DNA of 64,000 bases. It comes from Moorella mulderi DSM 14980 (GTDB taxonomy: Bacteria; Bacillota; DSM-521; Neomoorellales; Neomoorellaceae). The translations under genes were made by a program, and so were the position numbers. Within the stretch, counting starts at the first letter, position 1; each line of letters begins with the position of its first letter. Below are positions 1 through 9,296 of this stretch, piece after piece. The DNA lies in the NCBI RefSeq assembly GCF_001594015.1, contig NZ_LTBC01000002.1, positions 124,001-188,000 on the forward strand, written 5' to 3'. Under the pieces are notes generated by a model that ran no database searches, was not told where the DNA came from, and saw only the letters and a program-made list of their open reading frames with translations.

Positions 1-1257
1 GACGAGGACAGCACCCTTAAGTTCCTGGGCGGCACCGGCGAAGCGGCTTAATACCAGGACCCCGCTGCTATCACGGCGGGAAGCCACGTATTCTTTGGCC
101 ACCAGGTTCAGGCCATCCCTTAAAGGTGTAACCAGCATGATATCGGCCGCCAGGTAATAGGCTACCAGCTCCTGCCGGGGCAGGCCCCGCCAGAAGTAGT
201 GGACGGGGCGATAACTACCTTCGCTGAAGCGGCCATTAATGCGGCCTACGGCAGCTTCTACTTCTTCCTTTAGCCGGCGGTAGGCCGGTACGGCCGTCCG
301 GCTGGGTACGGCAATCTGGACCAGGGCCGCCCGGCCGCGCCATTCGGGTACTTCTTCCAGCAGGCGTTCCCAGGCCAGCAGCCTTTCCAGGATACCCTTG
401 GTATAATCCAGCCTCTCTACACTCAGGGCCAGGTGTTCTACGCCGAACTGGCAGCGCAAGGTTTCAGCCCGGGCCCGGGTCTCAGGGTTCAATGCCTGGC
501 GCTGGAAGGCCTGGTAATCGACACCCATGGGCCAGGCACCGGCATGGATGCGCCGCTGTTGCCAGTAGACAACATTGTGCTCAAAATCCACCCGGGCACC
601 CAGCAGGGTGGCAACGGCATTCAGGAAATTATCGACATAAGATTGCAAATGAAAGCCCACGACATCTGTCCCCAAGAGACCGCGCAAGATTTGGGGCGCC
701 CAGGGGAGGGTGGCCAGGAGATCGTGGTGGGGAAAGGGGATGTGCCAGAAAAAGAACTGCTTTAATTGCGGCTTGCGGTGGCGGATTTGGGCCGGTACCA
801 GGGCCAGGTGATAGTCGTTGACCCAGACGGTATCGCCTTCCCTGGCTTCCATAAGCGCTGCTTCCGCAAATTTGGCGTTAACTCGAACATAAGTTGACCA
901 TTCCTGGGAGTTATAACGACACTTTTCTAAAAAATAATGGCACAGGGGCCACAGGGCACCGTTGGTAAAACCTTGGTAATAAAGCTTTATTTCCCCGGCA
1001 GTCAGGGGAACCTCCAGGAAGGTATAGGCCGGATCTTCCTGGGGCACCGGTAAACGTACCCCCGGGCTGTTCTCCTGCGGCGCTTCACGCCCGCCCCAGG
1101 CAACCCAGACGCCGCCCTTTTCCTTCAAGAAGGGTTCTACTGCCGAGACCAGGCCGCTGATGGCCGGTACAGGTTGGATACCGCTGTCAGTGGCTTGCAA
1201 ATTGTACGCACCCCGGTTGGAAACCATAATAATTTTAGGAGCCTGTTTTTTAGCCAC
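1..1257 (-). CDS. otsA: trehalose-6-phosphate synthase, GT20 family (3' end cut off by window edge)
   Basis: Transfers glucose from a nucleotide sugar to glucose-6-phosphate, giving trehalose-6-phosphate, a cytosolic precursor of the osmolyte trehalose. Translating the minus strand from GTG at 1257 gives 419 open codons with GT20 signatures in order: VSNRGAYNL near the N-terminus, [40 protein letters not shown] and [13 protein letters not shown]. The start follows an AGGAGG-like site (1265-1270) with 7 nt spacing; the nearby ATG is out of frame and quickly stops. OtsA is usually about 460-480 residues, so roughly 50 are missing at the left edge. A c-di-AMP riboswitch and a sigma-A promoter lie upstream. 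Glucosyl donor specificity cannot be read from the sequence. Confidence 0.93.
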   Translation of the reverse strand, partial: MAKKQAPKIIMVSNRGAYNLQATDSGIQPVPAISGLVSAVEPFLKEKGGVWVAWGGREAPQENSPGVRLPVPQEDPAYTFLEVPLTAGEIKLYYQGFTNGALWPLCHYFLEKCRYNSQEWSTYVRVNAKFAEAALMEAREGDTVWVNDYHLALVPAQIRHRKPQLKQFFFWHIPFPHHDLLATLPWAPQILRGLLGTDVVGFHLQSYVDNFLNAVATLLGARVDFEHNVVYWQQRRIHAGAWPMGVDYQAFQRQALNPETRARAETLRCQFGVEHLALSVERLDYTKGILERLLAWERLLEEVPEWRGRAALVQIAVPSRTAVPAYRRLKEEVEAAVGRINGRFSEGSYRPVHYFWRGLPRQELVAYYLAADIMLVTPLRDGLNLVAKEYVASRRDSSGVLVLSRFAGAAQELKGAVLV

Positions 1258-1328
1258 TTAGCATACCTCCTTTTAGCCTGTGCCTGTTGTCGGGATCCAC
1301 TTCACTCCTTTAAAATAAAATTAAACCC

Positions 1329-1337
1329 CGGGGGACC
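1329..1337 (-). promoter_or_regulatory. putative riboswitch expression platform (segment complementary to aptamer)
   Basis: On the minus strand this segment reads GGTCCCCCG and is followed by GGG and a T-rich tract. It is the perfect reverse complement of the CGGGGGACC inside the aptamer (1456-1464). A 9-bp pairing of the two would break the aptamer fold, so it is a plausible switch element. Inferred only from complementarity. Confidence 0.45.
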
Positions 1338-1354
1338 GGAGTATGAAAGTACCG

Positions 1355-1497
1355 ATATATCCCCTTCCACGCTTACGAAGTTAGCTGACGGATTCGGGCT
1401 GAAGGTTAGCCCTACCCACCGGCATTGACCGGCGAGATTCACCCCGGTAAAATTGGGTCCCCCGCTCACGGCTGCGTACCGCAATTCAGCGTTCTAG
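1355..1497 (-). ncRNA. ydaO/yuaA-type c-di-AMP riboswitch upstream of otsA
   Basis: Read on the minus strand, this leader carries the conserved blocks of the ydaO aptamer in order: CGCTGAATTGCGG, GCAGCCG..CGGGGGACCCAA, GGGGTGAATC, a GGGTAGGGCTAAC block, CCGAATCCGTCAGCTAAC, TTCGTAAGCG and GGAAGGGG. The family senses cyclic di-AMP and is normally an OFF switch for osmolyte, K+ and cell-wall genes. It lies between a sigma-A promoter (1511-1538) and the otsA GTG (1257). Boundaries are approximate. Identification rests on motif recognition, not a covariance-model search. Confidence 0.9.
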
Positions 1498-1510
1498 GAT
1501 ATACAAATTT

Positions 1511-1538
1511 ATTATATCATACTGGTAATGAAATGCAA
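1511..1538 (-). promoter_or_regulatory. sigma-A promoter for otsA leader
   Basis: On the minus strand, TTGCAT (1533-1538) and TATAAT (1511-1516) are separated by 16 bp. The predicted start (about 1503-1505) lies just before the riboswitch aptamer, as expected. Confidence 0.7.
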
Positions 1539-1618
1539 ATATTAAGTCCTTTTATTTTTAGGAAGGATATGCCAGGATACCTGCCGAATTCTTACGAAAA
1601 AAACCTGGAGGGTAGGAT

Positions 1619-3781
1619 ATGCTGGAAACGCAGCTGGATTTACGTAATAACCCCTGCGTTTTTGAACCCCAAACAGAGGTACTTAAAGAGGGGAGTATTT
1701 TCGTTATCTCCCTGCCGGATGGTTCAATTATTGACCAGGATAACGGCAGCCTGGGCCTGTATTATAATGATACCCGTTACTTAAACTGCCTGGAACTCCG
1801 GGCCGGCGGGCGGCGACCTGTTTTTCTTTCCTCCTCTGTGCGCGACAGCCATTTTGCTCAGGTTGAATTAACCAATCCTGTTTTTGCCTTACCTGATGGT
1901 AAAGTAGTACCAGCCCAGACCATCCACCTCCGCCTTTTGCGGCTGATTAAAGGGGCCCTCTATCAACGCTTACGCTTGATCAATTTTAATCCTTTCCCCG
2001 TGAATATAAACCTTCATTTCTCCATTGGCGCTGATTTCCGGGATGTTTTTGAAGTTCGTGGCAGCCAGCGCCAGCGCCGGGGAGAGTTGTTGAAAACAGG
2101 AGTTCACCCCCAGGGGCTAATCCTCGCCTATCAGGGCCTGGACAAGGTGATCCGGACCACGCAGATTACCTTTGAACCGGCACCGGCCGGTATTGTAGCC
2201 CGGCCAGGCCAGGCAGAAGTTACCTATGACCTTACCCTGCCACCCCAGAAAAAGATTTACCTGCACTTAAAGATTGAACCTGACGGGCAAAACCTGTCCC
2301 CGGCCACCCATATCAGCGACCTTTTTTCAGCGGCCACCATAGAACTGGCCAGCTCCTACCACCAGTGGCAAAAGGAATCTACCCAGATCTGGACAGATAA
2401 TAGTTTTATTAACGACATGTTTCAGACGGCTATAACTGACCTGAAGGCCTTGCAAATCGATTATCCCGGGGATGGGAAAATTATTGCGGCCGGGATACCG
2501 TGGTATACCGCTCCTTTTGGCCGCGATTCCCTCATCACTTCCTGGCAGGCCCTTATCTTAAACCCCGACCTGGCCCGCCATACCCTGCGTTTCCTGGCCC
2601 GCTACCAGGGGAAGCAGGTGGACAAATGGCGGGAAGAAAGGCCGGGAAAAATCCTCCATGAATTGCGGCGGGGCGAGATGACCCGCTGCCAGGAAGTACC
2701 CCACAGCCCCTATTATGGTTCCATAGATGCCACCCTGTGGTTTATTATCCTCCTTGCTGACGCCTACAGGTGGACTTTAGATCAGGACCTGTTACAGGAA
2801 ATGGCCACCCCTTTACGGCGCTGCCTGCACTGGTGCCTGCGTTACGGCGATTTAGATGGTGACGGGTACCTGGAATACTGGCGGGAATCGCCGGCAGGCC
2901 TGACCAACCAGGGGTGGAAAGATTCCTGGGATGCCGTAGTCGACCGGGAAGGGCACATCCCTGAAGGCCCTGTAGCCCTGGTAGAAGTCCAGGCTTACTA
3001 CTACCTGGCCCTCCTGGAAGCCGCCCATTTATTAACGGTCCTGGGGGACAAAATGACGGCGGCTGAACTGAAGTCGCGAGCCAGCAGGTTAAAAATGCGC
3101 TTCAACCGGGATTTCTGGCTGGAAGAAGAGGGCTACTTGATTTTTGCCCTGGATGGTAAAAAAAGGCCCCTTACCACCCTGGTCTCCAACGGCGGCCACG
3201 CCCTCTTTACCGGTATCCTGGAACCAGAGCGGGCCCGGAGGGTGGCCCGGCGCCTGCTGGCCGGGGACTTTTATTCCGGCTGGGGTATCCGCACCATGAG
3301 CAAAAAGGAAAAGGCTTATAACCCCATGAGTTACCATAACGGTTCCGTCTGGCCCCATGATAATGCCATTATAGCTGCCGGCCTGCGCCGCTATCAATGC
3401 CTGGAGGAGTTATCACGGCTGGCCGGCGGCCTTTTCGCCGCCAGTTCTTACTTTAATTACCGTCGCTGGCCGGAATTGTTTTGCGGCTTTAACCGCCGGG
3501 GCCTGAGCGGGCCGGTGCGTTACCCTGTGGCCTGTGATCCCCAGGCCTGGGCGGTAGGCAGCCTGTTTGCCTTCCTACAGCATTTGCTGGGCCTCGAGTT
3601 ACGGGATAGTACCCTTTATATATCCCGGCCCATATTAATACCCGGCACCAGGAGGGTGGAAATCAAAAATCTGGCTGTGGCCGGTAGCCGTCTTGATTTA
3701 GCTTTTGAAGAAAAGGAGGGGCGAATTTTTGCCCATGTTTTGAAGAAAGAGGGTGCTATTAAAGTCATCATTGAAGCCTGA
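1619..3781 (+). CDS. glycogen debranching enzyme / amylo-alpha-1,6-glucosidase-type glycoside hydrolase
   Basis: A 720-residue cytosolic enzyme, probably cleaving alpha-1,6 branches (or a related alpha-glucoside) in storage glucan. The N-terminal ~230 residues form the beta-rich domain of this family (SLGLYYNDTRYL, FSIGADFRDVFEVRG). The C-terminal ~450 residues form an (alpha/alpha)6 barrel with GIPWYTAPFGRDSL, DGDGYLEYWRES, NQGWKDSWDA and SYHNGSVWPHDNA. The ATG is preceded by GGAGGGTAGG at a good distance. It is divergent from otsA and followed by a GT4 gene, so the three may form a glucan/trehalose island. The family also includes enzymes acting on other alpha-glucosides, so the exact substrate is not proven. 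Confidence 0.85.
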   Translation: MLETQLDLRNNPCVFEPQTEVLKEGSIFVISLPDGSIIDQDNGSLGLYYNDTRYLNCLELRAGGRRPVFLSSSVRDSHFAQVELTNPVFALPDGKVVPAQTIHLRLLRLIKGALYQRLRLINFNPFPVNINLHFSIGADFRDVFEVRGSQRQRRGELLKTGVHPQGLILAYQGLDKVIRTTQITFEPAPAGIVARPGQAEVTYDLTLPPQKKIYLHLKIEPDGQNLSPATHISDLFSAATIELASSYHQWQKESTQIWTDNSFINDMFQTAITDLKALQIDYPGDGKIIAAGIPWYTAPFGRDSLITSWQALILNPDLARHTLRFLARYQGKQVDKWREERPGKILHELRRGEMTRCQEVPHSPYYGSIDATLWFIILLADAYRWTLDQDLLQEMATPLRRCLHWCLRYGDLDGDGYLEYWRESPAGLTNQGWKDSWDAVVDREGHIPEGPVALVEVQAYYYLALLEAAHLLTVLGDKMTAAELKSRASRLKMRFNRDFWLEEEGYLIFALDGKKRPLTTLVSNGGHALFTGILEPERARRVARRLLAGDFYSGWGIRTMSKKEKAYNPMSYHNGSVWPHDNAIIAAGLRRYQCLEELSRLAGGLFAASSYFNYRRWPELFCGFNRRGLSGPVRYPVACDPQAWAVGSLFAFLQHLLGLELRDSTLYISRPILIPGTRRVEIKNLAVAGSRLDLAFEEKEGRIFAHVLKKEGAIKVIIEA

Positions 3782-3796
3782 AGGGTTTGCCCTTTA

Positions 3797-3824
3797 TTGA
3801 CTTTCAGCAGGGACATTATATAAA
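3797..3824 (+). promoter_or_regulatory. putative sigma-A promoter for the GT4 gene
   Basis: TTGACT (3797-3802), 16 bp, TATAAA (3819-3824), about 45 nt before the next ATG. It suggests the glycosyltransferase can be transcribed independently of the debranching gene. Confidence 0.55.
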
Positions 3825-3867
3825 ATAGAGCTGGTAATTTTTCTTAACAATGGGAGGCTGATGTAAT

Positions 3868-5058
3868 ATGCGCATTGCCATGTTACACTGGGCTTTTCCA
3901 CCGATCATCGGGGGAGTGGAATCCCACCTGGCCCTTCTGTGCCCTTACCTGGTCCAGCAGGGGCACCAGGTAAGCCTCCTTACGGCCACAGCCCCCGGCA
4001 CCCCGGAGAGAGAAAGCTGGCGGGGAGTAACCATTAAGCGTTCACCCTTACTTGATCTGAACTCTTTAACCCCGGAAACCATTGAGGCCAGGGCTGGGGA
4101 AATCAAGCAGCTGCTGGAAAAATTTTTACTGGAATGCAGGCCCGACATTGTTCACGCCCATAACTTCCATTACTTTAGCTTTGTCCATGCTGCCAGTCTC
4201 CAGGAAATCTGCCACCGCCACGGCTGGCCCCTCGTCCTCACTGCCCATAATGTCTGGGAAGACGAACTGTGGGCAAGGATGAATACCCTGGCTCAAGGCT
4301 GGGACCAGGTTATAGCCGTCAGCCATTACATACGCCAGGAACTCATGGTAAATGGCTATCCCCCCGAGCGGCTGACGGTAGTTTACCACGGTACCGACAC
4401 GACCACCTTCCGGCCGCCTTCCCAGGCGGATATCCAGGCCATCTATGCCACCTATCCGGCATGGCGGGACCGGCGGCTTGTTTTCCATCCTGCCCGCATG
4501 AGCCGGGCCAAAGGCTGTGACGTCAGTATTCGCGCCCTTGATCTTATCCGCAGGGAAATTCCCAACGTTTTACTGATTCTGGCCGGTACTACCAATACCG
4601 TCGACTGGGGCCAGAAACAACCGGCGGAAGTAGCCTGGATCCAGGATCTCATTGCCAGCCTGGACCTGGAAGAGAATGTCTTTATCCGCTTCTTCCCCTG
4701 GCAGGAAATCCCGGCGGTGTATAAAGCAGCCGAGGTTTGCCTTTACCCGTCGTCTTTCCAGGAGCCCTTCGGCCTGGTAATGCTGGAAGCCATGGCCACG
4801 GCCAGGCCCATTATTGTCAGCCGGGCCGGTGGTATGCCGGAGATAATCCGTCCCGGTTATAACGGCTTTTTAGTCTCCATGGGTAACTACCAGGAACTGG
4901 CCCGCTATACAACCTTCTTGCTGCGGAATCCGGAGGTAGGCACGGCCATGGGCCAGAACGGCCGCCGCCTGGCTGAAGAAAACTTCACTACGGCCGTCAT
5001 GGCCCGCAACACCCTGGCGGTATACAGCCAGTTACTGGCCCTGCCCCGGGCCAGTTAG
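3868..5058 (+). CDS. GT4-family glycosyltransferase
   Basis: A 396-residue GT-B fold retaining glycosyltransferase. The N-terminal donor-independent domain has the GGVESHLALL loop and HAHNFHYFSF. The C-terminal nucleotide-sugar domain has HPARMSRAKGCDVSIRAL and the EPFGLVMLEAMA E-x7-E motif followed by GGMPEIIRPGYNGFLV. It starts at ATG with a GGGAGG ribosome site and has no signal peptide. It lies downstream of the debranching enzyme and ahead of a terminator. Sugar donor and acceptor cannot be assigned; the neighbourhood hints at alpha-glucan or trehalose-related metabolism, but a surface polysaccharide role is equally possible. Confidence 0.85.
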   Translation: MRIAMLHWAFPPIIGGVESHLALLCPYLVQQGHQVSLLTATAPGTPERESWRGVTIKRSPLLDLNSLTPETIEARAGEIKQLLEKFLLECRPDIVHAHNFHYFSFVHAASLQEICHRHGWPLVLTAHNVWEDELWARMNTLAQGWDQVIAVSHYIRQELMVNGYPPERLTVVYHGTDTTTFRPPSQADIQAIYATYPAWRDRRLVFHPARMSRAKGCDVSIRALDLIRREIPNVLLILAGTTNTVDWGQKQPAEVAWIQDLIASLDLEENVFIRFFPWQEIPAVYKAAEVCLYPSSFQEPFGLVMLEAMATARPIIVSRAGGMPEIIRPGYNGFLVSMGNYQELARYTTFLLRNPEVGTAMGQNGRRLAEENFTTAVMARNTLAVYSQLLALPRAS

Positions 5059-5090
5059 GGCAATAAAAACTGGAATTTAATAAGAAATGA

Positions 5091-5121
5091 AAGGGAACCG
5101 GCCGGGGTTCCCTTAATTTTT
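5091..5121 (+). terminator. intrinsic terminator after the GT4 gene
   Basis: A 9-bp stem (AAGGGAACC / GGTTCCCTT) with a 6-nt loop, followed by AATTTTT. It separates the carbohydrate genes from lysA. Confidence 0.85.
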
Positions 5122-5186
5122 CTAGACATAGCAGGTAGCCTCGGTTAAAATGAGAGTATATTGGGTGAAAGGAGTAACCGGTTTTA

Positions 5187-6509
5187 ATGCACTTGCAGGG
5201 TACCATGCAGGTAAATGCGCAAGGCCGTCTTACCATCGGGGGCTGCGATGTTGTCGAACTCGCCCGGGAATTCGGCACTCCCCTGTATATCTTTGATGAA
5301 GACTGTATCCGTAACAACTGCCGGGAGTTTTACAGGGCCTTTGGCGTGAAAGAAGGCCTGGCCAAGGTTATCTACGCCGGCAAGGCATTTTTGACTACCG
5401 CCATGTGCCGGATTATCGCCAGTGAGGGGCTGGGGCTGGATGTTGTTTCCGGAGGCGAACTTTATACGGCCCTGGCGGCCGGTTTTCCGGTAGAAAACAT
5501 CTACTTCCATGGCAACAATAAAAGCTATGCTGAACTCTGCCAGGCCCTGGAGGCCGGGATAGGGCGGTTTGTAGTTGATAATTTTGCCGAGCTGGAGCTT
5601 TTAAGCCGCTTGAGTACGGAACGGGGCCAGGTGGCGCGGGTAATTTTAAGAGTGACACCGGGGATTGAAGCCCATACCCATCATTATATCCGTACCGGCC
5701 AGATTGACTCCAAGTTTGGCTTTACCCTGCCCAATGGCCAGGCCATGGAGGCCGCCAGGCGGCTCAAGGATTTACCAGGTATTGAGTTCAAGGGTTTACA
5801 CTGCCACATTGGTTCCCAGATCTTTGAGCTGGAACCCTACAGTCAGGCGGTTGCCGTCATGCTGGAGCTGGCCGCCGCCATTAAAGAAGCGACGGGATTG
5901 ATAACCTCCGAGCTTGATCTGGGAGGCGGTTTTGGCATATATTATACTGCTGAGGATCATCCCCGGCCGGTTGGTGCCTATGCGGAAACGATCCTTACCC
6001 GGGTCAGGGAGGAAGCCCGGGCCTTAAACCTGCCTCAACCCCTGGTAATCGTTGAGCCGGGCCGCGCCATTATCGGGCCGGCGGGCAGCACTGCCTATAC
6101 CGTGGGTACCATTAAAGAAATTCCCGGGGTGCGCAAGTATGTGGCCGTCGATGGCGGCATGGCCGATAACATTCGCCCCGCCCTTTACGGGGCTAAATAC
6201 GAAGCCATCCTGGCCAATAAAGCCAATCTGCCGGCTACAGAGACGGTAGCCATTACCGGTAAATGCTGCGAGTCCGGCGATATGCTCATCTGGGAGGCGG
6301 ATCTTCCCCGGGTGGAGGCCGGCGATATCCTGGTCATTTCCTGTACCGGCGCCTACGGCTACACCATGTCCAGCAATTATAACCGCCTGGGCCGGCCGGC
6401 AGCCGTCCTGGTCCGGGAAGGAAACGCCGACCTGATTTTAAAACGGGAAGATTACAATGACCTGCTGCGTAATGATGTCGTCCCGGCCCGGCTGGTTTGG
6501 ACCAGGTAA
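5187..6509 (+). CDS. lysA: diaminopimelate decarboxylase
   Basis: A PLP enzyme catalysing the last step of lysine synthesis, meso-diaminopimelate to L-lysine. 440 residues. Fold-type III signatures are present: the Schiff-base lysine region VIYAGKAFLT, HCHIGSQI, LDLGGGFGI, EPGRAI, CCESGD and GAYGYTMSSNYN. The N-terminus (MHLQGT...LTIGG) matches the family and favours the first ATG at 5187, although the AAAGGAG site is 13 nt away; an in-frame ATG 15 nt later is an alternative. No lysine riboswitch is seen upstream. The tRNA nucleotidyltransferase follows after 15 nt. Confidence 0.95.
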   Translation: MHLQGTMQVNAQGRLTIGGCDVVELAREFGTPLYIFDEDCIRNNCREFYRAFGVKEGLAKVIYAGKAFLTTAMCRIIASEGLGLDVVSGGELYTALAAGFPVENIYFHGNNKSYAELCQALEAGIGRFVVDNFAELELLSRLSTERGQVARVILRVTPGIEAHTHHYIRTGQIDSKFGFTLPNGQAMEAARRLKDLPGIEFKGLHCHIGSQIFELEPYSQAVAVMLELAAAIKEATGLITSELDLGGGFGIYYTAEDHPRPVGAYAETILTRVREEARALNLPQPLVIVEPGRAIIGPAGSTAYTVGTIKEIPGVRKYVAVDGGMADNIRPALYGAKYEAILANKANLPATETVAITGKCCESGDMLIWEADLPRVEAGDILVISCTGAYGYTMSSNYNRLGRPAAVLVREGNADLILKREDYNDLLRNDVVPARLVWTR

Positions 6510-6524
6510 ATTATCTGGCAACCT

Positions 6525-7589
6525 ATGAACCCTTACCAGAAACTTTTCCGTCGCAACCAGCTGCGCATCCTGGCCCAGGCCAGGAAAATAGCGCCCGTTA
6601 AAGGCCGGCGGGTTTACCTGGTAGGCGGGACGGTCCGGGACCTGCTCCTGGGCCGGCCTGAGGTCGACCTTGACCTGGCGGTGGAGGGCGATGGCCTCCT
6701 CTTTGCCCGGGAACTGGCCCGGCAGCTGGGCGGGCGCCTGGCTTTTCACGAACGCTTCCTGACGGCTACCGTCTACTGGGGCGGCGAACGGGTGGACGTA
6801 GTCACCACCCGGCAGGAATATTATCCCCGGCCCGGGGCCCTGCCCGAAGTGGAGCCCGCCACTCTGGAGGCTGACCTGGCGCGGCGGGATTTTAGCGTCA
6901 ATGCCATGGCCCTGCCTTTAATGGCCAGGGACCTGGGGGAAATCCTCGATCCCTTTGGCGGGCGGGAAGACCTGGCCCGGCAAACCTTGCGGGTGTTGCA
7001 CCGGGACAGCTTTCGCGATGACCCGACCCGCCTTTTAAGGGGGGTGCGTTTCGCCACCCGTTTGAAATTTAGCCTGGAAGAAGAAACCTGCTCTTTAGCA
7101 AGGCAAGCCCTGGCAGGAGGTTACCTGGACCTGCTGGAACCGAAACGCCTCTGGCAGGAATTTATCCTTCTGCTTAAAGAGCGGCGGCCGGTAGCAGCCT
7201 GGGAAAGTTTAATTGACCTGGGCTGGCAGGGTCTACCGGGGGCCGGATTGCCCGATGTGGCCGCCGGCCGGCGGGCTGAAAAACTCCTCTGCCAGTGGAA
7301 GTGGCGGGGCCAGCGACCCCTGGATGCCAGCCTGGTTTATTTTTTAATCGCCACGGTAAAATTAAGGGCAACAGCCCTGGAAGAGGTCCTGGATAGCGTA
7401 AACTTCGGCCGCAAAAAGCGTAACCTGATTTATGCCGCCAGGGATTTGTTGCCGGAACTGGCTCCCTGCCTGGCGCGAGGGTCCCTGCCGGAATGCCTGC
7501 CGGCCGGCCCCAGGATGGCCCCGGAAGCCTTAATCTTTATCCTGGCCGTGGCGGGCTGGAGCCGGCTCCCGGCCCGGGTATTACCCTGA
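6525..7589 (+). CDS. CCA-adding-type tRNA nucleotidyltransferase / poly(A) polymerase family
   Basis: Class II nucleotidyltransferase of 354 residues that adds C and/or A to tRNA 3' ends. Head motifs are clear: LVGGTVRDLLLG, the catalytic pair in DLDLAVEGD, RRDFSVNAMAL, DPFGGREDL, LRVLHRDSFRDDP and TRLLRGVRFATRL. It is shorter than full CCA-adding enzymes with C-terminal HD domains. Some bacteria split CC- and A-addition between two such proteins, so the exact activity is not resolved here. No strong ribosome site is visible; it is probably coupled to lysA. Confidence 0.88.
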   Translation: MNPYQKLFRRNQLRILAQARKIAPVKGRRVYLVGGTVRDLLLGRPEVDLDLAVEGDGLLFARELARQLGGRLAFHERFLTATVYWGGERVDVVTTRQEYYPRPGALPEVEPATLEADLARRDFSVNAMALPLMARDLGEILDPFGGREDLARQTLRVLHRDSFRDDPTRLLRGVRFATRLKFSLEEETCSLARQALAGGYLDLLEPKRLWQEFILLLKERRPVAAWESLIDLGWQGLPGAGLPDVAAGRRAEKLLCQWKWRGQRPLDASLVYFLIATVKLRATALEEVLDSVNFGRKKRNLIYAARDLLPELAPCLARGSLPECLPAGPRMAPEALIFILAVAGWSRLPARVLP

Positions 7590-7605
7590 GGGAAAGGAGA
7601 CAGCC

Positions 7606-8235
7606 ATGCACCTGCAAAGTTTACCCCAGCTGGTCTTAGGCATCCCGGCTATTTTAATCGCCCTGACCTTCCATGAATATGCCCATGGCAAGATGGCTTA
7701 CCTGCTGGGCGACCCGACGGCAAGGAACCAGGGCCGCTTAACCTTAAACCCCCTGGCCCACCTGGACATCCTGGGAACCCTGCTCCTTGTTGTGGCCGGT
7801 TTTGGCTGGGCCAAACCCGTGCAGATCAACCCCTATTACTTCCAGATGGACCGGCGTAAGGGGATGATGCTGGTGGGCCTGGCCGGTCCGGCCATGAACC
7901 TGGTGCTGGCTTACCTGGCTGCAGTTGTCTTGCAGCTATTTCTCCGCTTTAATATCGGCGGCTACTGGCTGGCTACTTTTTTAAACCTGCTGGTGGGCTA
8001 TAACGTGGTGCTGGCCGTCTTTAACCTCATCCCGGTGCCGCCCCTGGATGGCTCCCGTGTCCTGGCTGGCATCTTACCACCGGAAGGGGCGGCGGCAGTT
8101 TACCAGTTAGAAAGCTACGGCACCTTGCTCTTACTGCTCCTGATTGCCACCGGCATTATCGGCCGCATCATGGGTCCCCTGGTGACCCTGGTACTCAACC
8201 TGATTATTACGGCCAGCGGCCTGGCGTTTATATAG
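7606..8235 (+). CDS. site-2 protease family (M50) membrane metalloprotease
   Basis: A 209-residue intramembrane zinc protease of the short YwhC-like group. Zinc ligands are visible: FHEYAHG (HExxH) near residue 24 and NLIPVPPLDGSRVL (third ligand Asp) near residue 140, plus the LAGPAMN segment. About five to six hydrophobic helices and no PDZ domain. ATG follows AAAGGAG. It sits between cca and trpS, a common arrangement in clostridia. Its substrate is unknown. Confidence 0.88.
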   Translation: MHLQSLPQLVLGIPAILIALTFHEYAHGKMAYLLGDPTARNQGRLTLNPLAHLDILGTLLLVVAGFGWAKPVQINPYYFQMDRRKGMMLVGLAGPAMNLVLAYLAAVVLQLFLRFNIGGYWLATFLNLLVGYNVVLAVFNLIPVPPLDGSRVLAGILPPEGAAAVYQLESYGTLLLLLLIATGIIGRIMGPLVTLVLNLIITASGLAFI

Positions 8236-8299
8236 AGGTGGGAAATTGGAGGTTAGATCTCACTTCCCACGTCCCATATGTAAAGGAGTGTTTAATAGC

Positions 8300-9277
8300 A
8301 TGCGTATTTTGAGCGGCATGCGCCCCACAGGGCGGCTGCATATTGGTCATTTGAGCGTGCTGGAAAACTGGGTGCGCCTGCAGGAAGAAAACGAGTGCTT
8401 TTACTTTATTTCCGACTGGCACGCCCTGACCACAGGTTACGACAATACCGCAGAGCTCCAGGAGAATATCCGGGCCATGCTCCTTGACTGGCTGGGCGCC
8501 GGCTTAGACCCCGAGCGCAGCACCCTCTTCGTCCAATCCCATGTCAAGGAGCACGCTGAACTCCACCTGCTCTTTTCCATGTTCACCCCCCTATCCTGGC
8601 TGGAACGCGTCCCCACCTACAAGGACCAGATCCAGCAGCTGGGCAAAGAGGGTAAGGACGTGTCGACCTATGGTTTTTTGGGCTATCCCCTCCTGATGGC
8701 CGCTGATATCCTTATCTACCTAGCCGACGCCGTGCCGGTGGGCGAGGACCAGCTGCCCCACCTGGAATTCTGCCGGGAAGTAGCGCGCCGGTTTAATCAC
8801 CTGTATAAAACTTCCCTTTTCCCCGAGCCCCAGGCCCTGTTAGCTAAAGTCGCCATGTTACCCGGCATCGACGGCCGCAAGATGAGTAAAAGCTACCACA
8901 ACGACATTCCTATGTCAGCTTCACCGGAAGAGGTTTGGGAAAGGGTCCGGCTTATGATCACCGACCCGGCGCGGATTCACAAGACCGATCCCGGGCACCC
9001 GGAAGTATGCCTGGTCCACACCTACCACGAGATCTATAATGGAGAAGAAATTGAAGAGACACGGGTCAACTGCCGGGGCGGCCGTATTGGCTGTGTCCCC
9101 TGCAAGAAACGCCTGGCAGAGAAAATAAACGCCGTCCTGGAGCCGGTCCGGGAGCGCCGGGCCAAGTGGGCAGCACGGCCGGAATTAGTTGAGGAAATTC
9201 TGGCGGCCGGGGCCGCGAAAGCCAGGACCACGGCAGGCCGGACCATGGCCATGGTCCGGGAGGCTATGGGAGTTTAA
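8300..9277 (+). CDS. trpS: tryptophanyl-tRNA synthetase
   Basis: Charges tRNA-Trp. 325 residues from the ATG at 8300, which follows AAAGGAG at a good distance; an upstream in-frame ATG adds 18 unconserved residues and is rejected. Class I signatures: HIGH at residues 14-17 and KMSKS in GRKMSKSYHN near residue 195. It heads the conserved trpS-scpA-scpB order. No T-box leader was seen upstream. Confidence 0.96.
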   Translation: MRILSGMRPTGRLHIGHLSVLENWVRLQEENECFYFISDWHALTTGYDNTAELQENIRAMLLDWLGAGLDPERSTLFVQSHVKEHAELHLLFSMFTPLSWLERVPTYKDQIQQLGKEGKDVSTYGFLGYPLLMAADILIYLADAVPVGEDQLPHLEFCREVARRFNHLYKTSLFPEPQALLAKVAMLPGIDGRKMSKSYHNDIPMSASPEEVWERVRLMITDPARIHKTDPGHPEVCLVHTYHEIYNGEEIEETRVNCRGGRIGCVPCKKRLAEKINAVLEPVRERRAKWAARPELVEEILAAGAAKARTTAGRTMAMVREAMGV

Positions 9278-9296
9278 CTTTAATGGGGTGGGGCGT

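Noticed and set aside
1174..1784. Short plus-strand open frames between otsA and the debranching gene
   Set aside because: They overlap the riboswitch and promoter on the other strand, and lack ribosome sites and conserved sequence.
5122..5186. Possible lysine riboswitch before lysA
   Set aside because: Only about 65 nt are available and none of the L-box conserved blocks are present.
9189..9296. N-terminal extension of scpA inside trpS
   Set aside because: The added residues are unconserved and Pro/Arg-rich; the family N-terminus begins at 9297.
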